From: Sialis fuliginosa
Taxonomy: Eukaryota; Arthropoda; Insecta; Megaloptera; Sialidae
DNA: 64,000 bases
Direction of reading: 5' to 3'
NCBI GenBank assembly: GCA_961205875.1
Contig: OY540822.1
Span: forward strand, 12,650,501 to 12,714,500
Both the position numbers and the translations under genes were made by a program. Numbering within the stretch: position 1 is the stretch's first letter; every line of letters begins with the position of its first letter. Below the pieces are notes generated by a model. That model was given only the letters and a program-made list of their open reading frames with translations, ran no database searches and was not told where the DNA came from. Of this stretch, positions 1-12,775 are shown piece by piece.

Positions 1-2
1 AT

Positions 3-1711
3 GACTTAGATACTGTAAAAGGTCCATTCATCTATGATGCAAAACCTCCGAAGGAAATAAGGTTCAAACCGTTGAACCAAGATAAAGAATATGATGGTGA
101 CGAAATAATGAAGCTGTATGAGGTGAGTTTAATGTAATCTAAAATTAAATATATACAAATTATTATTGTCAAATTGTTTCTTAGAATCATGCGCAACTAA
201 AGCAGTATTTGCGTATCATAAAAAACTTCCCGATTTACCCTGTTATTACCGACAGTAATGGAGTTGTTTTGTCTATGCCACCGATAATCAATGGCGATCA
301 TTCAAAAATAACATTGAACACCAAGAACGTACTTATTGAATGTACCGCGACTGATTTAACAAAGGTATGCTTGTTTTTGTCTATACTAATAGATGTTACT
401 TTAATGCGTTTACTTTTCAGGCGAAAATAGTTCTAGATACTTTGGTTTGTATGTTTAGTGTATATTGTGAAAATAAATACACTGTGGAACTTTGTATTGT
501 TGAGACTTTTGGTAAACGTTCTTTATATTATCCGGAAATGAGATACAGAAGAAAAATTATCAATGTTCAGAAAGCCAATAGCTGTGTAGGAATAAAGTAA
601 TTTTTTTTTTAAATAAACTAATGGGTTCTCAATATTTTCACATGGGAGAAGTAATAATGATAATTGTTTTTTTTATTATAGGGTATCAACAAATAATATG
701 AGTGCTTTACTAACAAAAATGTCTTTAACGGCGGAGAATATTACTAATGGTAAAGAACTGTTAATCAGTATTCCGCCAACTAGACATGACGTGATTCATA
801 CTTGTGATATTCATGAAGATATCGCTATTGCATACGGTTATAATAACATACCGAAGACTATGCCTAAGTGCTGTACTATTGGTGAGCAGAATTCTCTGAA
901 CAAGCTTACCGATATGCTCCGATCGGCTATTGCTCAAGAAACATTTACCGAAGCACTGACGTTTTCTTTGGTAATTACTAATTGTATACAAGATAATGTA
1001 GTTATACTTTTATATTGTTTAATGTTGTTTCAGTGTTCAAAAGATGATATTTCAACCAAATTAGGATACAGTATAGAAACAGTTCCGGCTGTGTTTATTT
1101 CAAACCCAAAGAGTCTTGAATTTCAAGTCCCCCGTACTACTTTGCTACCTGGTTTACTGAAAACCCTATATGCTAATAAGAAAATGCCATTACCAATGAG
1201 ACTGTTTGAAGTATCGGACGTTGTTGTTACAGATTGCACCACAGGTCGGGTTTTATATTAATAATATATAATTCAGATCTGAAAATCATCTGTACATGTT
1301 TCTGCTTTTACAGCTATTGGAGCGAGAAACGAAAGACATTTATGTGCAGTTAACTATAATACAACTGCTGGTTTTGAATTAGTTCATGGTTTGTTGGATC
1401 GTGTGATGCAACTTTTGGAAATTCCGCGGGATACGAAAAAGCGCGGGCTGGGTTATTACTTGAATAACATCGAAGGTAAAATTTTACTATTGTAATAATT
1501 TGTAAATATAGTAGACTCTGTTTATTATAACTGCATATTTTTTTATTTGTTGTTTTTAGATTGTGCCTTTCTCCCAGGCCGTTGCGCTCAAGTTGTTTTT
1601 AATAACTTAGTTTTAGGTAAAATCGGTGTCTTACATCCAGATATTTTATCTAAATTTGAGTTAACAAATCCATGTTCCTATCTTGAACTTAATATACAGT
1701 TCTTTGGTTAA
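3..1711 (+). CDS. FARSB: Phenylalanyl-tRNA synthetase beta subunit, 3' part (5' end outside window)
   Basis: Beta chain of the cytosolic alpha2-beta2 enzyme that charges tRNA-Phe. Seven exons join in frame: 3-122, 185-364, 421-596, 682-970, 1034-1244, 1314-1475 and 1560-1711, giving 429 residues to a TAA stop. The family protein is about 590 residues, so roughly the first 160 lie upstream of the window. Recognisable blocks in order are [37 protein letters not shown] (the B5 domain with its metal-site acidic residues), [24 protein letters not shown] and, near the end, [11 protein letters not shown]. All introns are short (56-89 nt) with GT-AG ends. The intron at 971-1033 is 63 nt, has no stop and is in frame, so retained transcripts would add 21 residues. 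Family assignment is very secure; exon edges are read by eye from splice sites and conservation. Confidence 0.95.
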
Positions 1712-2213
1712 TAATAAGAATTGTAAGTCATTTGTTCTTTAATATTATATTATTCTTGTTATTTTCTTAATATAAATTTAACAACAAAACACTACAGTTA
1801 CAATCAGTGTTAAGTTGAAGTGATTTCCATGTTTGTTAATAAAATTCAAACTAATTGATATAAAATACTTGTTATTAATATGAGAATTGTAAGTCATTTG
1901 TTCTACAATATTATATTATTTTTTATATTTTCTTAATATAAATTTAACAACAAAACACTACAGTCGCAATCAGTGTTATGTTGAAGTGATTTCCATGTTT
2001 GTTAATAAAATTCAAACTAATTGATATTAAATACTTGTTATTAATATGAGAATTGTAAGTCCTTTGTTCTACAATATTATATTATTTTTTATATTTTCTT
2101 AATATAAATTTAACAACAAAACACTACAATCCCAATCAGTGTTAAGTTGAAATGATTGCCATGTTTGTTAATAAAATTCAAACAAATTGATGTAAAATTC
2201 TCGTTATTTTTCC
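1712..2213. repeat. 166-bp tandem repeat, about three copies, abutting the FARSB stop
   Basis: A unit beginning near TTGTAAGTCATTTGTTC recurs at 1721, 1887 and 2053, a constant spacing of 166 bp. The third copy fades near 2210. The copies differ by only a few substitutions. The array starts about 10 bp after the FARSB stop codon and probably forms most of its 3' UTR. Confidence 0.85.
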
Positions 2214-2314
2214 TTCACATTTTCCTTTTCTATTTTATCACCAGACTAGCAGTATTTTAAAATACAGGTTCAAAATAGAGTTGCCCGTGTTTTGTATAAA
2301 AAACGACTTATTGT

Positions 2315-2516
2315 TAGAGGTATTATAATTTTATAATTGAGCATGTAAATTAATAATAACTGCTATTTTTGATTTTTGGTTAAAATGTTTGAGTTGCGCA
2401 TAAAGATTAATATTCTAATAATATTTTTAAATTATTTATTAACTAAAAACACATATTTGTATTAATTTATTCATAAAGTAAGTGAGCACTGCTTCCATGG
2501 ATGCTTCGCCACTGTC
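2315..2516 (-). mobile_element. Fragment of the inner hAT element (one terminus)
   Basis: The sequence from the ATTATAATTTTATAATTGAGC region down to GCTTCGCCACTG closely matches 55485-55683, the right end of the intact inner hAT element, and the reverse complement of 15082-15280. It ends in the same CAGTGGCGAAGC-type terminal inverted repeat. The palindromic core is absent, so this is a truncated copy. Confidence 0.75.
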
Positions 2517-4588
2517 ATTGTGCTTTCTATAGTTACGTTACTTTGGAAGTTATGAGATAATCTTTGTTTGTAAGTACTACTATAAAGGAAGTTTCTAAAC
2601 ACCTGTAGCTCAGATGGTGTTAAAGATAGACCCCCCCCCTCCCCCTTCCTGTACAACTTATTACTTACAATGAGCCAGGGAATCAGCTCCTAAAATATCT
2701 ATCCCAAACTGGACCACCCTGTATATTAGTATAGATTGAAATAAAATACAGAATAAATTTTAATAAACTTTATTGATGATATATATAAATTTAAAATCAC
2801 AACATACGTTTCTTAAATATTTAAAAAAAATACTATATATAAAGTTGTATATAAACATAATATTAAAATAAAATATAACTTACAATATTTTAATGAAAAT
2901 GTGTAAATCAGTAGAAAGTACTTATTAGTTATTTTATCTGTTTGATTGTCTGTACTCGATTCTTTTTAATTAAAATCTCTATCAATGTAATGGTAACATT
3001 TTAACATGGTTTATAAACATCAAAATGGAATGTTAAAAAGCAGCTGATTGCATTCTATTATGTTTATAATAAAATAACAGAGATCAAAAGTTTATAGACA
3101 AAATATACATTATATGCTGACCGATGATATAATTTTTGACTAAATTTTTAATGTCACAGCGCCTATTTGTAAATCATTTAAATAATATACAAGCTACCCC
3201 TCTAATACTAATTCGTGACAGCATTTTGATTAATTTAGTGCTGCTGTTTGTAGGAACGTAATTCGTGTATTTAAACAGGGTAAGCGAATATATGGAATTA
3301 TTTATTCTACGATAAAATGGATGGAATCAGAACTTTGATTGTTTGTTGTATTGAATACTAATAATTATTCACTTATTATCTAAATTGTACATTTCAACAT
3401 ACAAATTAAATTCACATAAAAATGTCGATATAATAATAAACTAAGAATATAATATAAAAACATAAAAAATTTAATTTGCAATATGCTATATATTTTTTAC
3501 CGTTTTTTATTTCAATAATAAATGATTTAATATTAAGTATGTTCTCTATCATTTTCAGGACGGATTTAATTTGCAATATGCTATATATTTTTTACCGTTT
3601 TTTATTTCAATAATAAATGATTTAATATTAAGTATGTTCTCTATCATTTTCAGGACGGATTTTCATATTTTACAATTATACATCAACTCGAAAAAATACA
3701 AGAAAATCTGTAGCATAGGGCATTAAATCGTATATTAATACAATCATACTAGCTGTCTTAATAATATTTTTATGTACAATCTTAATATTTATCTAATGGC
3801 AGCGATCATTTCCCTAACTGGAATTATAGCAGACTTATTACGTTTGTTAACATAGCACGGTATATTTCTGTTAAAGACAGATATCCAAATGTAACAATTC
3901 ACACGTTAATTTACTGTAAAATTAGAAATTTTAACTAATCAAATACCAGGTGAATAAAAAAAAACTCTTCCTGTTTATTTCTAATATCTTTTTCATTCAC
4001 TTGGTATGTATACATAAAAAATTCAAACTAAAAATTTAATTTTGACTAAATTCATGACTTACATGTTACTTTTAAACAACATCAGAATGCAATGTCTCAA
4101 TGTCAATTAAATTTTATAAATATGGAATGAATGAAAGACGAATAATGAAAAATACATATAAATATTTATTTTTATATATAATACTGTAAATGAAATAATG
4201 TCAGTTCAAAAATAAGTTATGAAATATGTAGTTTTCTATTTAAGATTTAACCGTTTAACTATAGGTAACAAAAAATATATGTTTTGTCGTCTATTGATGA
4301 TACCCATAGTTGGAAGGTTAAATAAGTCAAAAAAATATACTTCTATTCGCTTTTAAACTTAGAACAATGTCGGTAATTATTTTAATAATTTTGTAAGTTA
4401 AAAATGGTGTATCTCAGGCACGCGTTTACTATCAGGTTAATAAAATTAAATTGCTATTTTATCGATGATTTTGGTATCCATATTCATATGTTAAAATAAA
4501 TGATAATTTAAAAATATTTCAATAAGATAGATACACTTATTTCTCAAGATCATCGATATGTATAAACCAGATAACATTTGTGTATATC
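2517..4588. other. AT-rich region between FARSB and gliotactin
   Basis: No gene seen. CCACCCTGTATA near 2716-2728 looks like one end of a short TIR element of the ACAGGGTG type. A 95-bp tandem duplication at 3470-3659 is listed separately. The 3' UTR of gliotactin (minus strand) must occupy the right part. Confidence 0.6.
3470..3659. repeat. Perfect 95-bp tandem duplication
   Basis: Bases 3470-3564 and 3565-3659 read identically. Each copy ends in TTTTCAGGACGGA. Identity over the full unit in non-coding AT-rich DNA points to a very recent duplication or an assembly artefact. Confidence 0.9.
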
Positions 4589-7500
4589 CTAAACAGCTGT
4601 CTGAGGCACACCTTGCACTAACTGCGTTTTGCTACGAGTCCTGTTTTGCATTCCTTTAATTGCATTACCACCATTTGAACTACCCTCTTTTAACGACATC
4701 CCGCTGTCAGTTGGCAGAGAACCAGCACTTGGGGTTCTCGGCGGGCCAACTGACCTTAGTTTTGTCGATGTAGGAGACGGTACATCTCGGTACTCGTATA
4801 TATTTTCCATAGTACGGGAATTTTGATTTTCTACACCGTCGTTGGCATCTGCGTTATCGTGTATCATGAAAATATCATCGTTGTAGTATCCGTTAGAGTT
4901 CCTAGAATTTAAGAAAGAGAAGAATGTCTTAGTATAAAGATGTCTCTTTAATCTTGATTCACTTACTTGATTATATTCTTCCTGATATGGGCTTGTCTGT
5001 GTTTAATATTCAATTACACATTAACATTTACAATTACTTGCATGCATTTAAAGATAAAACGGTCTATAAAATAATTCCTTTTCAACTTCTAGCATGGTTT
5101 GCATTATATACAAACCTACAATCTTAATACACTCATCAATAATAATTATTATTAAACAATAGTTCTCCTTTTCATCAAAATCATACACATGCAATTAAAT
5201 AAAAATATATATTTACCATTCATGCCAATTAAATAAGTACATAAATAAAAACAATAATATTTGAAACAGCTTACGCTCAAAAATATGACTGAATTTGTTA
5301 GTAATGCAATAGAGTTCCATAAGTTTATTAAAGGTAAACTATAACTTTGAAATTTTTCAGAAGAAGTTAAAACTTTTTTTACCTTGACTCTATTTTTATT
5401 TTTAACTCAAAAACAGTTATTTCATATGTTCTCTCCCCAACCTTCTATCTTTGTAAATATTAACTCAAAAAATCTAAAAATCAAAGTAGCTAGGCTTTAG
5501 TGATACTATCAACAATATCATTTCAAAGTCTGGAGGAATTCAGTGGGTACTTATAGAACCTGTGTATGCCTTGACCTATTTTTTAAAATAGAATTATCAC
5601 GTGTGAATGACCTATAGATGAAACATATATAATAAATAATAATAATAAAGAGAACATTACTTGTAGATTTAAGAACAGCCACCGAAATTGTTAGTAAAAT
5701 CTTGATATGCATTTAATTAAAGGTGCGATAATAGTTAGTATAAATCCCACAAAACATGCTTTAAGTTTAAGGAATCTTTACCTTTCTTACCTCTTTGCAC
5801 TGCGCCATAACATACAACAGACTACGACCATTACAATTAGAAGCAAGCAAGCTGCCGACATACTCCAAAACGCTATCTGCAAGGGTTGCTGCGGTTCCCA
5901 CCATATCTAGAATGAAACAGTTGTTAAACTTTAAATTTACTAGAATCAAATAAAACAAAATATACCTCGGTGACAGGCGGATATGTAGGAATCAAACGTC
6001 CGATAACAGTCGGTAAATACTGACTCCAAAATGCAGATTCTGTCTGACGATAATTCATCTCAATTGTAGAATTGTATGTCGTATTTATATTTAAATATTT
6101 AATTTGCCCAATTTTTGCTTGCTCGAAATGTAATCCAAGTATTCGTTCAAATGAAGGTGTTCTACAAGATTAAATTAATAAAGTATTTGTCGGAATCATT
6201 TGAAATTTTAATATGCAAAACTGGATAATGTAACAGAGGAAGTTTGTGTGATTTATATATTTACAATTGATTACCCGTATTTTGCAAAGTCTGTGTAAGC
6301 TTTCATGAAGAAATGGCTCATATTTCTGTCGTTATTAGTCCATTTAAATTTATTAACTCGTGTTCTACGTGGAAAGAATTCTTCATCCATAAAAGGTGCA
6401 CCGGTTAGAAAATTATGTTCAACATCATGTGGGTATTTGAACCATTCATCATACTGTAAAGCTTCGGCAGTCGTGTTCACCACACCTAAATATAAAGGCA
6501 CATGTTTTTCTAGCAATAACTTGGCTATTTTATCACTTGGAGCAACAAATAAGAAATCGGAAAGCATCTGTTAAAAAGAAAAATTGTATTTTAATTCATA
6601 CTTTAATGTAAATGTATAATAAAACGTACTTTAATATACTGATCTCTAATGTGAGTTAGATTATGAGGATCCGGCCAGTATGTATACATATATTTAATTG
6701 CTTCGTAAACTCCTATTGGATTCAAAGTGTAATTATAACGCAATACGTGTTCTTTTAATTTTTCATCAAAGAATCGTTCGTCAACTTCATAAAACGGTGA
6801 TAAACTTGCATTATTTCCTGGAATCACAAATACAATCAGAAATAATGAATCATTGTCTACTGAATCAAACATACTTATAATAAATGCCGCTTCTTGAGTT
6901 GTGACGCTGCTCATGTATCGAAGTTCTGGATGAAAATGCCGCCTTCGAATTAATTCTTCAGGAGTTTCAGATAGAAAATGCCAATCTTGTTCTCTCCATT
7001 CATCATACCAAGGCATTGTAACATTCGGATCTAATACAGGAGACCAAGGGAAAGTTCCGAATTCTGGTTCCATATCAGCTAAAAATTATTATAAAAAATA
7101 TATATTTACTCGTAAGAAAAAGAAATTGTGAATATATTCTTACCATTTGCAATTTCGCGGAAATCTCGTGATTGTTTTAAACAATTGACTAATTTCCACG
7201 AAGAATCAATACTGCAGCCTAATTTCAATCCGAATACTCGACTTACGTTTTGTGCACGATATTTATCTATCGTAAATGACCAGTCAGCCATTGCTGAACC
7301 GCTCTGAAACAATTATTTATTGCAACGCTGACAGAATAATTTTATATATTAATATTAATGTAATAACTAACCTGAGCGATAACCCGTTTGACATAATCTT
7401 TTGTTTGTGGAGCAACCATTAGTAATCCTGCTGACGCAGCTCCTGCGTCGGGCCCAAACAAAGTAATCATATCAGAGTCTCCGTTAAAAGCTTGAATGTT

Positions 7501-8805
7501 ATCGTAAACCCAACGGAGAGCCATCACTTGATCTAAAATGCCGTAATTTCCGGGCGAGTTCTCGTCTCCTGTACTCAAGAAACCTAAAGCACCCAATCTG
7601 TAATTGAATGTCACCACGACAACTTCGTAAAATGTAGCCATTATATGCCCTGGAAATAAATTTGAAGCACCGTGATAAAATTCACCGCCGTGAATGTACA
7701 TCATTACCGGGTACTTCTTTGCTGTGCCTTCGATCTGTAAATAGTTAAATATTTCATATGATGTGCTCACTTTCTCAGAATTAGGATTATTAAGGATATA
7801 ATATATCGGTTACGGATACAGATATTTTTTTATTAGTGTATTGAATTAATTTATTTACTTACTGATGGAGTGTAAACATTCAAATATAAACAATCTTCAT
7901 TCATATCGTTGATTCCTTTTGTAGCACCGGTATAACGCGAAGGTTGAGGACAAGCTGGACCAAAATCAACAGCTTGAATTATCTGCCAACCTTTGTGCAG
8001 GCGTGGAGGCTATTTATAAAATAAATATATCGTTAGAATAAGTCATGACTCAAACAGTTTTATTCGGTATTACCTTAAAGCGTCCCTCATTTACAGGAGG
8101 CATGGCATAAGGTATTCCTAAAAATACATTTGTTTCGCCTAAAATTCGTTCGACAATAATTTGTTCTGGTTTATAATTATTTTCAGGATCTGGTTTATCA
8201 TACAGATGTACTTTAAATCCTTGTACTTGTCCGTAATGCGTTGAAACGAAAATGTCTCTATTTTGTTGTAAATGAATACTATCTTGTCGTTCTTTTCCTT
8301 GTAAATCAGGTCGCCAACTTCCCAAAATACCTGGTAATGGAATCTTCTGAGGATCATTCTAAAAATTAAATGAACAATTATTTACAAAAAACTTGTTAGC
8401 TAAATATTTTATTAATTATTAATTTTAAAACTTATGTTAATTATATTATTTCTCTTCAATTTAAAGATTAAAAAATATATATATGTATATATCTAAAATA
8501 AATATTTTTACCTCATCGTAAGGGTAAAGGTCATTTCCATATCCTTGCCCTGGATTTGGATAAGGATACTGTGGATTTCCCCCTTGTCCATAAGTTCCTG
8601 GAGGAAAATGCATCCCATACCTTCTATTGTTATATGTAAACGTTCCATAATCTCTTTCACCTGGATTCTGTTGATTGTATTTGTCATCTCTGTTATGATA
8701 GAGTCCTCCAGGATCAATTTGGCCATCACATTTTGAAAACCATATACAAATGTAAAATATAAACGTTATTGTTTTTTTCGACATTCTCAATCTGCAAGAC
8801 GCCAT
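4589..8805 (-). CDS. Gli: Gliotactin, cholinesterase-like tricellular-junction adhesion protein
   Basis: Type I membrane protein of the neuroligin/cholinesterase-like adhesion group; in flies it organises tricellular septate junctions and the blood-nerve barrier. Eleven exons on the minus strand: 8512-8805, 8074-8358, 7863-8009, 7372-7734, 7144-7303, 6875-7078, 6630-6817, 6275-6567, 5966-6161, 5791-5906 and 4589-4901, totalling 852 residues. The N-terminus is hydrophobic (ITFIFYICIWFSKC). A Pro/Gly/Tyr-rich linker precedes the block NDPQKIPLPGILGSWRPDLQ that marks gliotactin. The carboxylesterase fold follows, but the nucleophile elbow reads GPDAGAA, with Asp where active esterases have Ser, so it is non-catalytic as in known gliotactins. 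A transmembrane helix (SAACLLLIVMVVVCCMLW) lies in exon 5791-5906. The cytoplasmic tail ends PQTAV, a class I PDZ ligand. MASCRLRM offers two candidate start Mets; the first is used. A 57-nt intron (6818-6874) is proposed. Confidence 0.95.
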
Positions 8806-9504
8806 TATTATTAGAAATGGGAGTGGACTTTCTATGTGATTTAAAAACCCACAGGTAGCCTAGGCAACATTATTAACACACCTGTAATATACACATGCAA
8901 CAGGTGTTATTTTTTTTGACACGTATAACATTTACTAAATTACCAATATATCGATTTTTATTGTAAAAATGAATTATTTAAATACAATTTAATTAATAAA
9001 AAAATATTTGATGACAAATATTATATTACATGTAGTACTTACTTTTAGATGTTTAAAATATTAGATAAAAATTAATTTTAAAAATCATTTTTCAGTAGAT
9101 TTTTTTCTGAAACAGTACTTCTGTTGAAGTATTTCTTATAATAAGAAATCCAACAATCATTCTGGTAAATGACTAATTCTGAGTCACTCCTTGAAAAACT
9201 TAAATTGAGTAAATAAGTTTTAATTGATGAAAGTTAAATATATAATTGTTCTTAGTAATTACATGTAATATACGAATTTATTATTATTTTAAGTAATTAT
9301 TATATATATACATACCTATATTTTCTAAATAAAATTTAAAATGAAATATGTATAGAAACCTAACAAAAATTTATATTATAGTGTTTAATTAATTATGCGA
9401 TATACACTTTTGGCACAGTGTGTACTTCGCGTTTTAACCGTTCGGTTTGTAAACGTAGTTATAATTAAATACTTTCGTAATCATTGTTGTAATTTACATT
9501 AAAA
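8806..9504. promoter_or_regulatory. Divergent intergenic region between gliotactin and HDDC2
   Basis: About 700 bp separate the start codons of two genes transcribed away from each other, so both promoters should lie here. The region is AT-rich. I see no clear TATA or initiator that I would defend. Confidence 0.5.
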
Positions 9505-10300
9505 ATGATTGATTGTGATAAAAATAACATATTGGAGTTCCTTGAACTAGTCGGTAGATTAAAAGTAAGTTTTTATTTAAAAAATATGAGGTTAATTTAT
9601 TTTTGGGTTAACCAAAATATGATGTTTCAATTGTAAATATTTATCTTGTAGCATTTAAAAAGAGCAGGGTGGTTAATTAGAGGAATTGAAGAATGCGAGA
9701 CTGTTTCAGGACATATGTATAGAATGGCAATGATGACGTTTATATTAGACCCTTCTCAGGAAGAAAACAAATTAGATCGGGTGAAGTGCTTAAAGCTATC
9801 TCTTGTACATGATTTAGCTGAAAGCATCGTAGGTAAATAATGATGTAAAAAAGTAAGTATGGTTATTGCTTTTACACATTTTTCTATCTGATTAGGAGAT
9901 ATAACACCTCATGATGGAATACATCCAGATGAAAAACACAAGAGAGAAATGTTAGCGATGGAAGAAATAACTAAACTATTACCTACTGAAAGTGGGAAAA
10001 ACTTGTTAGATTTATTTATAGTAAGTTGTAATATTTAAATACACATTTCTTAGATTAACATCTATGAATTTATTACAGGAATACGAAGAACAAGCGACTC
10101 CTGAAGCTAAATTCGTAAAAGAATTAGACATTTTCGATTTGATACATCAAGCGTTTGAATATGAGAAAATAACAAAAAAAAAACATAGCTTACAAGAATT
10201 TTTCGATTCTTGCAACGGAAAAATAAAAAACACTTTTTTAAAACAATTAGTGGATCAACTGAATGATAATCGTGAAAATTTTGAAAAAAACGATGACTAA
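9505..10300 (+). CDS. HDDC2: HD-domain 5'-deoxynucleotidase, HDDC2/YfbR-like
   Basis: Metal-dependent HD-superfamily protein; relatives dephosphorylate deoxynucleoside 5'-monophosphates. Four exons, 9505-9564, 9652-9832, 9896-10020 and 10079-10300, give 195 residues, the usual family length. Family landmarks: LKRAGWLIRG, the first metal histidine in SGHMYRMA (about residue 41), the HD pair in LSLVHDLAESIVGDITP (about residues 73-74), EEKH-type PDEKHKREMLAMEEI, and EAKFVKELDIFDLI with the second-half aspartate. Oddity: the residue before the first His is Gly, whereas the vertebrate form has Asp (SDHMYRM). The start ATG at 9505 sits in AAAAATGATT and opens directly into the conserved helix. Divergent from gliotactin, convergent with FBXW9. 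Confidence 0.95.
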
Positions 10301-12775
10301 TTTTTCTATATGTTACTTAATTTATTCAGGGTTTAAACTTATTAATTTTAGAATGATTATCCCCAATTTTAATCAGTTACTTTTTTTTAGTTGTGATTTA
10401 AGAAAAAATAATATATTTCTACTAGATATACGAAATTGAATATTTTCTTAACATTCGTATTATATTTAAATAGAAAATAATTTTTTAATCGGAAAGATAT
10501 AATATAATATATATTATATTTCAATAATAATCAATTTGAAATTCTTATATTTCGTATATCTTTTGGTCTAAAAAATAAAATTAATTTGAGTATAGGTACA
10601 TATATGCAAAATACGTAAATGTATTTTATAAAATGACAATTAGACTGTATTTTACGGGTGTCATCAATATATGTCATTCAATCTGCGGGGATTGTTTATG
10701 GACAATTTCATCATTACCTGTAGTTGAAGGATGATGACTTACCTATTAGTTAGATCGGCAACAAACGTGTTCTAGTTCAGTATTTATAATTTTTACTGTG
10801 TAAAATTACACAGATTGTATTATTCTTAAAATACTATTTTAAATAACCAAGTATGCAACTTTTGTTATTTCTCCTTATTATATTTAGAGACAGAAAAAGG
10901 TCCAAGATGTTAGAACTCTCCAATTTGAATAACTACAAATTTTATTTGGATGGTTGTATTTGGAATGAAATCTCTAACGATGAGTTAAAGTACAATTGAT
11001 CCTGTTAAATGCCATAAATGTTATTCATACAGAACAAAAATACTGAAAATGGCCTTTATTTCAGACCTCAAAATCTTTGTAATCTGCTTTAAGTTTCTTC
11101 CAACTCATATCAGCCTCTTCTTTTTCCTTTAATACTGTCCTCTAGGTTTTCTTCTTTTTTTAGACCCCTTGAATTTTTTGAATTTCAAAGTAACTGCCGT
11201 TGTTAATTAAATGATAATTACTCGATATGTGAGAGTTAATATATTAATTATTTATTTATTTCTCAAATAAAAAATGTGATTTTAACTATCATAATAATAT
11301 TTAATACATAGTTGTTTATTTTTTTAAACAAGTATATGTAAATGTGTTTCAAAGATCATTTTTATTATTTGTTCATTTTAATTAGCTGGAGTGGACCAAT
11401 TCCAAATGATTATAATGTTTGTTGAAAAATTTTGGAGTGGGCCACTTCATAAAGATTATAGTAAGAGGTGAAATGTAATAGGAAAATTTTATAAATAAAA
11501 TTTTGTAATCAAACACTTGACTGTATTTATTATCCACAGATAAAAAAATGGAATCTTGAAAGGGAAATAAAATTCCACATAAATTAGTAATTTTTATTAA
11601 AAATTAATACAAAAGTAAATATATTTGGTGTAAGTTTATTGAAAATTCTTACATATAAATTTTTTTCAGTACAAATTTTTATTAACTGCCATCACAAAAA
11701 AAAACATTGCTTCATTTACTAAAATTAAGTAATAGATTTTACCCTAAATATTAATAATAATTATAAAACAATATAAACACTGTTCTATATATACAGGATG
11801 GGTCATTTTAACCAATCCACTCACATATCTGAGAGCTTTGAAGTAATAGAGAAAAATGCTTCAGACAAAAGTTGATTGACTACCGTGGAGATAGAAGCTG
11901 AAACTATTTTTTTATTCGGTCTCATTCTTCAAACATATCAAGAGCTTTAATAGACAAATATTATTTGTATTTCAATAATTACAATGATTGCTGAATTTTT
12001 ATTCATGAGGATAAAGTCAATTAGAGTAACCCTTAAATAACTGAGTAACTTTTGCCTATCACTGGGAAGCTCTAAAATATTCAAGTTTAGTTTGTTTAAT
12101 TTCTTTAAAAAGTACGACCGAGTAAAAAAAATGGTTGTTTGCTTTATTTTACCTTAAACTTTTGTTCCGTGAATTGATCAAAACGACTCAGCCTGTTTAT
12201 TTCTGACAGTTAACAGTTGACTAAAAATTTAAAATTGTTATTTTTTTAACCTAAACAGTCGATAATTTAATGAAGGATAATAATAAAATGATAAATATTT
12301 AATGTCATTGTAACAATAGAAATATTAATATATATACGTCTCGTTTGAGCTTTTTACAATATAGAAGCGTAATATGTTAAAAATGGAGATATTAAATCAA
12401 ATTTTACGGTATGTTAATAAATATAATTATATATATTTGAGATTCAAACAAACAATACTTTGGTTATTAAAGGTTCCATCAAAATTATTCAACTACAATT
12501 GGTAAAAATGGTTTTTCGTTTTATTTTTTTGCAACCCTCGAGATATAATATATATATATATATATTATATATATATATATAAATATGTTAAATAGTATTT
12601 AAGGCAATAATTAACAATATCACAGTATTTATTTACATAAATTTTTAAATGAATTTAATTCAAGAAAATTTAGTACGTATTAATAAAAATCATTTAATTT
12701 TGAGATGAAACCTTCAATAGATTTATAAAAGGAATATACTGTAATTCGCAGGTAAAGGCTTATTATAATAAAAGT
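10301..12775. other. AT-rich region between HDDC2 and FBXW9
   Basis: No full gene. Two exon-like scraps are noted in the findings: a plus-strand stretch 10888-10999 after a good splice acceptor, and a minus-strand stretch near 11070-11150 encoding a charged peptide ending in a stop followed by AATAAA. TATACAGGATGGGTC at 11796 looks like the left end of a short TIR element. 12546-12583 is an AT dinucleotide microsatellite. Confidence 0.5.
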
